Assembly: GCF_014174165.1 (NCBI RefSeq)
Contig: NZ_JABEQN010000021.1
Location: forward strand, 1-64,000
DNA from: Gluconacetobacter dulcium
GTDB lineage: Bacteria; Pseudomonadota; Alphaproteobacteria; Acetobacterales; Acetobacteraceae
Length of the DNA stretch: 64,000 nucleotides
Direction: 5' to 3'
Each line of letters starts with the position of its first letter. The stretch's first letter is position 1. Positions 45,938-52,877 of this stretch are shown piece by piece. The position numbers and the translations under genes were made by a program. The notes under the pieces are model-generated. The model was given only the letters and a program-made list of their open reading frames with translations, searched no databases and was not told the DNA's origin.

Positions 45938-46843
45938 ATGGCGACCGCGCGACGTTTCCTGCCCCCCACCCTGCTGCTGCATTCCTTCGAGGCCGCCGCC
46001 CGCCTGGAAAGCTTCACCGCCGCGGCGCGGGAACTCCACCTGACGCAGAGCGCGATCAGCCGCCATATCCGCGCACTCGAGCAGCAACTCGGCGCCGACC
46101 TGTTCGTGCGCGACCGGCAGACGGTGCGCCTCACACTGGCAGGCGAGGCCTATGCCCGCGAAGTCCGCGAGGCCCTGCGCCATATCGCCACCGCCACGCT
46201 GGGCTTTCGCGCCAACCCGACCGGCGGTGCCATCAATCTGGGCGTGCTGCCCACCTTCGGCGCCCAATGGCTGGCCCCCCGCCTGCCGGACTTCATGCGC
46301 GCCCACCCCGACATCACGATCAATCTGATGTCCCGCCCCCTGCCCTTCGATTTTTCGGGAGACACGCTCCATGCCGCCATCCATTTCGGCGCGGCCGAAT
46401 GGACGGGTGCGGAAATGGATTTCCTGATGTCCGAACAGGTCGTCGCCACATGCAGTCCCACCCTGCTGGCCCACCACGGCTTCCGCACGCCTTCCGACCT
46501 TCTGGATGCCCCGCTGCTGCACCTGGTCTCCCGCCCCGATGCGTGGGAGCGATGGTTCGCAGCCCAGGGCGTGGAAGCACTGAAGGTCCACGGCATGCTG
46601 TGCGACCAGTTCACCTTCATCGCGCAGGCTGCGGCTGCCGGAGCCGGCGTTGCCCTGCTGCCGCGCTTTCTGGCAGCGGACCTGCTGGAGAGCGGCCGTC
46701 TGGTCGAACTGCCGGGCCGGACACTCCCCAGCGAAGGCGCCTATTACCTGGCCTACCCCGCCAACCATGGCAGCTATGGCCCGTTCCAGACCTTCCGCGC
46801 CTGGCTGCTGAAAACGGCCATGCCACATGGGCCGACAGCTTGA
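45938..46843 (+). CDS. LysR-family regulator of the pipecolate cluster (GcvA-like)
   Basis: A 301-residue LysR regulator. The DNA-binding part reads LHSFEAAARLESFTAAARELH, then LTQSAISRHIRALEQQLG, GcvA-like. The effector-binding domain covers residues about 95-295. It is divergent from hglS with 187 bases between the start codons, a typical LysR-regulated intergenic region, so control of the catabolic operon is likely. In P. putida a LysR gene occupies the same place in the amaA-amaB-hglS set. Confidence 0.88.
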   Translation: MATARRFLPPTLLLHSFEAAARLESFTAAARELHLTQSAISRHIRALEQQLGADLFVRDRQTVRLTLAGEAYAREVREALRHIATATLGFRANPTGGAINLGVLPTFGAQWLAPRLPDFMRAHPDITINLMSRPLPFDFSGDTLHAAIHFGAAEWTGAEMDFLMSEQVVATCSPTLLAHHGFRTPSDLLDAPLLHLVSRPDAWERWFAAQGVEALKVHGMLCDQFTFIAQAAAAGAGVALLPRFLAADLLESGRLVELPGRTLPSEGAYYLAYPANHGSYGPFQTFRAWLLKTAMPHGPTA

Positions 46844-46874
46844 TCCTGCTTCCATCATGCCCTACCTCAATCAT

Positions 46875-46925
46875 GAGGCCACGTCCTCGCCCCTCTTGAG
46901 GGTTTTCAGGTCCGGGACGGCCCGG
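46875..46925 (+). promoter_or_regulatory. possible guanidine-II (mini-ykkC) riboswitch
   Basis: Two small hairpins precede the SugE-family gene. The second (46912-46925) is a 5-bp stem CCGGG / CCCGG closing an ACGG loop, the ACGR tetraloop that binds guanidinium in the guanidine-II class. The first (46875-46888) is GAGG / CCTC with a CCACGT loop, which contains ACG but not the full ACGR. They are 23 bases apart, and the second ends 21 bases before the ATG. Guanidine-II aptamers commonly control SugE/Gdx genes. The imperfect first loop makes this a candidate only. Confidence 0.45.
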
Positions 46926-46946
46926 CGGCTCTGAATGGAGACCGCC

Positions 46947-47267
46947 ATGTCGTGGCTGATGCTGACCATCGCTGGCTTGCTGGAAGTCGTCTGGGCCTTC
47001 GCGATGAAGGAATCCCAGGGGTTCACGCGCGCCATCCCCTCCGCGATAACCATTGTCGGGATGATCGCGAGCTTCGCCCTGCTTTCACTCTCCATGAAAC
47101 ATCTGCCGCTCGGGACCGCCTATACGGTCTGGACAGGCATCGGGGCTATCGGAGCCTTTCTGGTCGGCATCCTGTTTCTCGGCGATGCCGCCAGCCCTCC
47201 GCGCATCCTGGCCGCCCTCCTGATCACGAGCGGCCTGGTGCTGATGAAACTGTCCAGCGGCGGATAA
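46947..47267 (+). CDS. sugE: SMR-family guanidinium/quaternary-ammonium exporter
   Basis: A 106-residue four-helix small multidrug resistance protein. It shows the family Glu in LLEVVWAFAMKESQGF (Glu13), the GTAYTVWTGIGAIGAFL motif in helix 3 and LITSGLVLMKL in helix 4. The WAFAMK pattern is of the Gdx/SugE subgroup, which exports guanidinium. The ATG at 46947 is preferred over one 12 bases upstream because GGAG lies in between. A candidate guanidine-II riboswitch precedes it. Confidence 0.9.
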   Translation: MSWLMLTIAGLLEVVWAFAMKESQGFTRAIPSAITIVGMIASFALLSLSMKHLPLGTAYTVWTGIGAIGAFLVGILFLGDAASPPRILAALLITSGLVLMKLSSGG

Positions 47268-47415
47268 GGGAGGGTCGCCCGCCTCCAGCCCACCGGCGCC
47301 GGCGAGGTTCCCGCTTCCCGAAAACTGTCTATTCCGTTCTGCGGCGGGGGATGCCAGAAGGGTTTTCGAAGAATCGGCATCAGTCCGGCAAGTACGATAT
47401 TCGCGACAGGTCCTC

Positions 47416-48612
47416 ATGCTTTTCAAAACCCTGCCGACCAGCGCCGTCATCGGTCTCTGGGCATTGTTTGCCTGTACCTTCACGGCACTGACCAGCGAGG
47501 TCGCCCCCGTCGGCATCCTGATCGAGATGGCGCGGACGTTCCACATTCCGGAAGGCCATGCCGGGCTGGCCGTCAGCGCCTTTGCCCTGATGGTGGCCCT
47601 CGGCGCGGTCCCGCTCACGATCATGACGGCGCATATCGACCGCAAGCGGCTGATGCTCCTCTCGCTGTCGGGCTATGTGCTGTCCAATCTGGTCGTGGCG
47701 ATGGCCCCCACCTTCCTGCTCCTGTGCGCCGGCCGGCTGATCGGCGGGCTGGCGCACGCGCTGCTGATGTCGATCACCTCCGCCTATGCGGCGCGCCTGG
47801 TGCCCCAGAACATGACCGGACGCGCCATTTCCTTCGTCTATGGAGGCACCTCGCTGGGTGCCATCCTGGGCGTGCCGGGCGCGGCGGCAATCGGGCATCT
47901 GGCAAGCTGGCGGGCCGCCATGTTCGTCATGACCGCGCTCGCCGTCATGCTCACTCTCTGCATCGCCTTTTTCCTGCCACCGGTCTCGTCTCCCCCCAAT
48001 GTCCGCAGCAGCCTGCCCGGCGTGGCGTCCCGCCGGGTCATGCGGATCTTCCTGGTCGTGGTGGCGGTCGATGCGGTATTCTTCTTCGCGCACAACCTGC
48101 TCTACACCTATGTCACGCCGCTGCTGCTCGACCACGGGCTGACGACGGGCACCCTGAGCCTCGCCCTGCTACTGACGGGCGCCGTCAGCATCCTCGGCCT
48201 GTGGGGCGCCGGGCAGTTCGTCGACCGCAACCCCGGCGCGGGCCTGCTGGCCGGCGGCCTGGCCATGCTCATCGGCATGGGGCTGATGTATGGACACATC
48301 CTGTCCGGCTGGGCGGCGGTGGGGGCCGTGGGGCTATGGTGCGTCGGCTATTCGGCCATCATCCCCTTCGTCATGTCCGGGGCGATCCGCGCCCGTGCCA
48401 CCCGTCCCGACGTGGCCGGGGCCGCGATCAATTCCGCCAGCAACGTCGGCATCCTGCTGGGTTCCGCGGCAGGCGGACAGGTGCTGACCCATGCCGGCTT
48501 CGGTGTTCTCACCCCATTGGCCATCGCCGTGGCGCTAGGCGGCATCCTGCTGGGCTTTTTCAATCCCGCCGCCTTTCCACACAGCCTTCCTCCCACCGAA
48601 CACGACGATTGA
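47416..48612 (+). CDS. MFS sugar/drug efflux transporter (AraJ/SotB-like)
   Basis: A 398-residue major facilitator with 12 predicted helices. The N-terminus ALTSEVAPVGILIEMARTF, the DRKRLMLLSLSGYVLSNLVV loop and the second-half sequence SNVGILLGSAAGGQ are typical of the AraJ/SotB/Bcr drug-H+ antiporter group. It exports sugars or small drugs. It is 148 bases after the SugE gene on the same strand, probably with a separate promoter. Substrate cannot be assigned. Confidence 0.86.
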   Translation: MLFKTLPTSAVIGLWALFACTFTALTSEVAPVGILIEMARTFHIPEGHAGLAVSAFALMVALGAVPLTIMTAHIDRKRLMLLSLSGYVLSNLVVAMAPTFLLLCAGRLIGGLAHALLMSITSAYAARLVPQNMTGRAISFVYGGTSLGAILGVPGAAAIGHLASWRAAMFVMTALAVMLTLCIAFFLPPVSSPPNVRSSLPGVASRRVMRIFLVVVAVDAVFFFAHNLLYTYVTPLLLDHGLTTGTLSLALLLTGAVSILGLWGAGQFVDRNPGAGLLAGGLAMLIGMGLMYGHILSGWAAVGAVGLWCVGYSAIIPFVMSGAIRARATRPDVAGAAINSASNVGILLGSAAGGQVLTHAGFGVLTPLAIAVALGGILLGFFNPAAFPHSLPPTEHDD

Positions 48613-48797
48613 AAGCCAGACCGGAAACGGCCGCCAGCGGCGATATTTAAAGCCTTTCTTAACCCTGTCGCCCGCACAAACCGATCTGGGCCTTTCTGGA
48701 AATGTGGGCAGACAAGCGGGAGCAGCCATAAGGTCGCTTACCGCGCGCATTGACGGGCAGGCCCTTACGGGGATCAGCACCGGAAAGGCGTCAACCC

Positions 48798-49853
48798 ATG
48801 CGCATCATGATAACCGGCGGATGCGGCTTCATCGGATCGGCGGTGGTGCGGCATGTGATCGGGACAACCGGCCACACAGTGGTCAATATCGACGCCATGA
48901 CCCATGCCGCCACGCGGGCCTCGACGGCCGATGCGGCATCGAACCCGCGCTACCGGCACATTCAGGCCGACATCACCGACGGCGCGGCGATGCGGGCAGT
49001 TTTCGCCGCCCATCAGCCGGAAGCGGTGCTGCATCTGGCCGCCGAAGACCAGACAGACCCCACGATCGACGCTCCCGGCGCCTGCGTGGCGACCAACGTG
49101 CTGGGCACCTTCACCCTGCTGGAAGCGGCACGGGACTATTGGAACGACCTCGATATGGCCGACCGCATGCTGTTCCGTTTCCACCACGTCTCGACCGACG
49201 CGATCTTCGGCCCCCAGCGACCCGGCGCGCCCCCTTTCACCGAAGCCACCCTCTACGCTCCGCGCAGTCCGTATTCGGCATCCAAGGCTGCCTCGGACCA
49301 TCTGGTACGCGCCTGGCAGCACACATACGGGCTGCCGACTTTCGTCACCACCAGCACCCATAATTACGGCTTCTGGCATTTCCCCGAAAAGCTGATCCCG
49401 CTGATGACGCTCAACGCCATCGCCGGTCGCCCCCTGCCCGTTTATGGCAACGGGAGCACCCTGCGTGACTGGCTGTTCGTCGACGACCACGCCGAAGCCC
49501 TGGTCCTGGCGATGGAGCGTGGCCAACCGGGCGAGACCTACGCCATCGGTGCCCGTCAACCGCGCACCACCCTCCAGGTCGCCCGCGCCATCTGCACGCT
49601 CATGGACGAACTGCGCCCCGATCCGGCGGGTCCCCACGCACGGCTGATCCGCTCCGTCGCCGACCAGCCGGCACATGATTGCCGCTCCGCAATCGACCCG
49701 TCGCACGCCGAGGCCGCGCTCGGCTGGCGTCCCCGCCACGATTTCGAAACCGGCCTGCGCCGCACGGTTCAATGGTATCTGGAGCACCGCGCATGGTGGA
49801 CCGCGCTCCAGGCCGGGCAGGGCAGCACCCACACCACCGAAGCCGCCGCCTGA
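48798..49853 (+). CDS. RmlB-like dTDP-glucose 4,6-dehydratase paralogue lacking the catalytic Glu
   Basis: A 351-residue short-chain dehydrogenase of the RmlB group. The NAD-binding GGCGFIGSAVVRHV, the HLAAEDQTDPTIDAPG loop and the catalytic Tyr159/Lys163 in SPYSASKAA are kept, as is the FPEKLIPLMTL/RDWLFVDDHAEA segment. At the active site, however, VSTDAIFG has Thr133 and Asp134 but Ala at 135, where genuine RmlB enzymes have Glu for C4-C5 dehydration. The usual LTYAGN motif is also changed (MTHAAT). It stands alone without rmlACD, so it may be an epimerase-like relative or another dehydratase. The start is MRIMITGG at 48798. Confidence 0.78.
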   Translation: MRIMITGGCGFIGSAVVRHVIGTTGHTVVNIDAMTHAATRASTADAASNPRYRHIQADITDGAAMRAVFAAHQPEAVLHLAAEDQTDPTIDAPGACVATNVLGTFTLLEAARDYWNDLDMADRMLFRFHHVSTDAIFGPQRPGAPPFTEATLYAPRSPYSASKAASDHLVRAWQHTYGLPTFVTTSTHNYGFWHFPEKLIPLMTLNAIAGRPLPVYGNGSTLRDWLFVDDHAEALVLAMERGQPGETYAIGARQPRTTLQVARAICTLMDELRPDPAGPHARLIRSVADQPAHDCRSAIDPSHAEAALGWRPRHDFETGLRRTVQWYLEHRAWWTALQAGQGSTHTTEAAA

Positions 49854-49997
49854 GAGCCCGCCCGTAACGGCCAGGGGCCACTCTGGCGAGACAACGCGCG
49901 CAGACGACGCCTCCGGCTTCATCACGATGTAATAATCATTTCATCATCATCGCTTCCGACAATCGGATAAGAGCGACCCGCTGTGCAAACCCCCTCG

Positions 49998-50024
49998 GCC
50001 GGGCCTTCGGGTCCGGCTTTTTTT
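49998..50024 (+). terminator. intrinsic terminator (UUCG-capped)
   Basis: An 8-bp stem GCCGGGCC (49998-50005) / GGTCCGGC (50010-50017) with a TTCG loop, then TTTTTTT. It lies about 145 bases past the RmlB-like gene, so either the transcript has a long 3' end or it terminates a small RNA between 49854 and 49997. No gene for such an RNA was identified. Confidence 0.75.
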
Positions 50025-50092
50025 GCACCGACGCGGGAACAAACCGGGAAGAACAGAGCAAGGTCGCTCGGATTCAAGCCCCAGCGGCATCC

Positions 50093-50138
50093 ACCCACAG
50101 AGTTATCCAGAGGGGTATCCCCGGATTCTGTGGATAAT
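50093..50138. repeat. DnaA-box hairpin, copy 1
   Basis: CCACAGAGTTATCCAG... ending GGATTCTGTGGATAAT. TTATCCAGA at 50103-50111 is one base away from the DnaA consensus TTATCCACA, and TGTGGATAA at 50129-50137 is its exact reverse complement. The two arms also pair (ATCC with GGAT, GGGG with CCCC, and CACAGA with TCTGTG), making a stem-loop of about 16 bp. Similar boxes mark replication origins, but may also be random or act in regulation. Confidence 0.6.
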
Positions 50139-50416
50139 CCTGGCCTCCCCGGAACGCGCCCGAACTTGAAAAATGGCTGTTTTCCGCCACTCCCAGCATG
50201 ATTGCATCCGCTCCCTGAAAAGCCCCTTGATTCCATGTCAGTTTTATGACTGCCCCCATGGGCAAATCATTCACAGCCGACCAGAGAGCCGAGTCAGGAG
50301 CCACCACTGCACGGCCCCTTTTTTCGTCCCCCGGAGCACACAGCACGCCCCGCCCAGCCGGAACAAACCAAGAAAGGCGGGATTCGTCGCGTTCAGGCCG
50401 GTTTCCGGCGAAGCAA

Positions 50417-50461
50417 TCCACAGAGTTATCCAGAAGGGTACCCCCGGATTCTGTGGATAAT
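50417..50461. repeat. DnaA-box hairpin, copy 2
   Basis: The same structure as copy 1, displaced by 323 bases: TCCACAGAGTTATCCAGAAG at its left and CCGGATTCTGTGGATAAT at its right. TTATCCAGA lies at 50426-50434 and TGTGGATAA at 50452-50460. The centre reads GGGTACCC rather than GGGGTATCCCC, which changes the inner stem but keeps the pairing, a covariation-like change. Downstream stretches (GAAAAA then GGTTTTCCGCC) are shared with copy 1. Confidence 0.6.
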
Positions 50462-50787
50462 CACGCGACACCCGCCATGGACCAGCACCGAAAAAATGCT
50501 GGTTTTCCGCCCTTCTCAGCCAGTCAAGAGAGGCATGACCAAATATCCATGATTCCTGGGCATTTTCTTACGGACCCATCCGCCGAAACAATTCACAGCT
50601 TCATAACGATTCATGCTTGACTCCTCTCCGGGGCAGATCTCCGCCAGAGTCCTTCCGAATCCGTGCGGGCCGCCACACGACAGGGCGGGCGACCAAGCAG
50701 CCGGCAGGCTTTCATTTCTGGTTTCGGCGCAGCCCGTATAAAGTCCGCGTACAGATCCAAAGTGATACAGGACTGCGGAAAGGCACC

Positions 50788-51327
50788 ATGGCAACCGCGA
50801 AACCATTCGTCATCCCCGCTCTCGCCACCCTGCTGATCGGGCTCACCCCGGCCGCCCCCACCCGAGCGGACACGCCGCAGGCCCACTGCACGCCAGGCAA
50901 GCCGGCGCTCCCCGACGATCTGCGCGCATGGGCCTCCCCCACCCACTTCGAAGCCGCCGGCACCGTTTCCGCGCTCGATCACGCCGTCCTCCCACCGGGC
51001 CAGGCAGTGCTGGTAGCCCTGCGCCCCACGCCGGATGTCAGCTACGCCCTTCGCCCCGACGAACCGGGCGGCACGGTCAGTTCTGGCGGCATGGTGGCCT
51101 TCGACGTTCCCAAGGCAGGCACCTACCGGGTCATGCTCAACGCCCGCGCGTGGCTGGACGTCGTGCGCGACGGTGCCGCCATAGGGTCCACCCACCACGA
51201 GCACGGGCCAGCCTGTAGCGGAATCGGCAAGATGGTCGATTTCCCGCTACCGGCCGGACGCTCCGTCATCCAACTCAGCGGCAGCAGCCAACCTGAAATC
51301 GAAATCATGGTGGTGCCGGCGCCGTGA
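50788..51327 (+). CDS. secreted protein of unknown function
   Basis: A 179-residue protein with a signal peptide (MATAKPFVIPALATLLIGL, cleavage near RADTPQ). The mature part reads AALP-like segments, VSYALRPDEPGG, GGMVAFDVPKAGTYRVML and HGPACSGIGKMVDFPLPAG. I recognise this from similar periplasmic proteins of Alphaproteobacteria that are often labelled homogentisate 1,2-dioxygenase without catalytic residues, so that label should not be trusted. The two Cys could bond. It stands alone after the DnaA-box region. Function not known. Confidence 0.75.
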   Translation: MATAKPFVIPALATLLIGLTPAAPTRADTPQAHCTPGKPALPDDLRAWASPTHFEAAGTVSALDHAVLPPGQAVLVALRPTPDVSYALRPDEPGGTVSSGGMVAFDVPKAGTYRVMLNARAWLDVVRDGAAIGSTHHEHGPACSGIGKMVDFPLPAGRSVIQLSGSSQPEIEIMVVPAP

Positions 51328-51426
51328 CACGCCGGGGCGCTGGACAGAAGCGCCTCGTCCCCCTCGCCCTCGCAGCCGCGCCCTGACGCCCCATCCATGC
51401 CGGAGCCGCCGGGCACGCCTACGACG

Positions 51427-51519
51427 CGGGCGGGCAAGCTGGACGCGGGTCGCATCGGCTGTGCGCCGCTGGGCAAGAGCACGCTGAACCGGCTGGAACA
51501 GGGGCGTGCGGAGGGACGG
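51427..51519 (+). pseudogene. IS1380-family transposase fragment
   Basis: A short plus-strand frame reads AGKLDAGRIGCAPLGKSTLNRLEQG, quoted here as AGKLDAGRIGCAPLGKSTL then NRLEQG. The GKSTLNRLE sequence is the characteristic region of IS1380 transposases, which normally reads CAPLAGKSTLNRLE. Only about 30 residues remain, with no flanking catalytic region, so it is a degraded insertion sequence. It lies in a 340-base stretch between the secreted protein and the EamA transporter. Confidence 0.6.
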
Positions 51520-51671
51520 CAGGATTCACGGCCGTGTCATCGTCACCATCCAGAAATGATGCCTGATCCATTGGATGAATTTTATCAGAGCCGTTATAGC
51601 GACCCGCGCACAGGACGTGGCGCGACGCGGCCCGCCCACGCGGCAGACTGACTTTTCAAACCGGGCCTCCG

Positions 51672-52724
51672 TCAGCGGGCGTGACCGTGCCGGTGATGCA
51701 AATCGGGATAATGAGGGTGGCGATGCGTCATGGGCGCATGGCGATGGAAATGCGTATGCGGCTCACCGGACGGATCGTCCGGCCCGTGTTCGTGCTGGTG
51801 GTGGATGTCATGCACATGGCGGTGCGCATGCCCCATGGCCTCGTGGGTATGCTCATGATCGTGCCGTTCCGCGAGATGCAAAAAGAGGCCGACCCCCATC
51901 AACAGCGCCGCCACCACAAGGTGCCCCGTCACGGGTTCGCCGAGCAGCAGCACCGCCACAACCGCGCCGATGAATGGCGCGCTGGAAAAATAGGCGCCCG
52001 CCCGCCCCGCGCCGAGATGGCGCAGCGCCAGAACGAACATCACCAGACTGACGCCGTAGCCGAGGAACCCGATCGCGCCAGCCGCCGCGATCGCCGGCAG
52101 CGGCGGCAGCGTCGCGCCATGGGCAAGGGCCAGCACCAGATTGACCGAACCCGCCGCCAGCCCCTTGACCATGGCGATCTGCACCGGATCGGCGGCGGAA
52201 AGCTTGCGGGTCAGGTTGTTGTCGATGCCCCAGGCGACACACGCGCCCACGATGGCAAGCGCCCCCATGCCGAAATCGCCCGGCCCGCCCTGCCACGACA
52301 GGACGACCGCCCCCGCGAGGATCGCGAAAGCCCCCAGCAGAAGACGCCGATCGACGGCTTCGCGAAACACCACCCACGCGATCCCCATCGTCGCCAGCCC
52401 CTCGACATTGAGCAGCAGCGCCGCCGTCGAGGCCGCACTCTGCGCGAGCCCGATCATCAGCAGCACCGGGCCGATCACGCCGCCCGCCAGTACGACCAGC
52501 GCCAGCCAGAACAGGTCGCCGCGCGCCAGCGGTGCCTCGCGCGGAACCGCCCCCGCGACCCGCCCGATCATATGATACAGACCCAGGCCGATCCCGGAGC
52601 CGAGATAAAGCAGCCCGGCCAGCAGCCATGGATCGACCCCGTCACCGAGCAGCAGCTTGGCCAGCGGCGTGCCCGCACCGAACAGCAGGGCCGAGATCAG
52701 GGCAATGACGGGTCCATTTTTCAA
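51672..52724 (-). CDS. EamA/DMT transporter with a histidine-rich C-terminal tail
   Basis: A 350-residue inner-membrane transporter with two EamA domains and about ten membrane helices (residues 1-285; for example AGAYFSSAPFIGAVVAVLLLG). The last about 65 residues are a soluble tail in which more than 20 residues are His, in clusters such as HDHEHTHE, HAHRHVHDIHHQHEH and HRHGHAR. Such tails bind Zn, Ni or Co in metallochaperones and transporters. Its substrate is not known, but metal export or sensing by the tail is a plausible inference. A short gap precedes the TonB-receptor gene. Confidence 0.87.
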   Translation of the reverse strand: MKNGPVIALISALLFGAGTPLAKLLLGDGVDPWLLAGLLYLGSGIGLGLYHMIGRVAGAVPREAPLARGDLFWLALVVLAGGVIGPVLLMIGLAQSAASTAALLLNVEGLATMGIAWVVFREAVDRRLLLGAFAILAGAVVLSWQGGPGDFGMGALAIVGACVAWGIDNNLTRKLSAADPVQIAMVKGLAAGSVNLVLALAHGATLPPLPAIAAAGAIGFLGYGVSLVMFVLALRHLGAGRAGAYFSSAPFIGAVVAVLLLGEPVTGHLVVAALLMGVGLFLHLAERHDHEHTHEAMGHAHRHVHDIHHQHEHGPDDPSGEPHTHFHRHAPMTHRHPHYPDLHHRHGHAR

Positions 52725-52877
52725 GTTCAGCCTCCTTCGGCCTGGCGAAGCATGTCGTGCGCCTGCGGCCCCGCCCGACAGGCTATTCCGATGACGCCCC
52801 TACTCTCGCGATCGTTCCCAAGTCTGCGTCATTCAGGATTACCCGATCGATCACGCGTAAAAATACAGAACCACCTT

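Larger units (their letters stand above)
49854..50787. other. non-coding region with DnaA-box hairpin repeats
   Basis: About 930 bases without a gene. Besides the terminator it contains two related units, each with a hairpin bearing an exact TGTGGATAA (DnaA-box sequence) and a near-box TTATCCAGA (details in the two repeat entries). Around them are further partly conserved stretches, such as GGAACAAACC and GAAAAA...GGTTTTCCGCC. The arrangement resembles an imperfect duplication at 323-base spacing. No open reading frame with a known family is present. Confidence 0.6.

Noticed and set aside
50788-51327. Annotation of the secreted protein as homogentisate 1,2-dioxygenase.
   Set aside because: It is far too short (179 residues), has a signal peptide and lacks the cupin His/Glu iron ligands of that enzyme.
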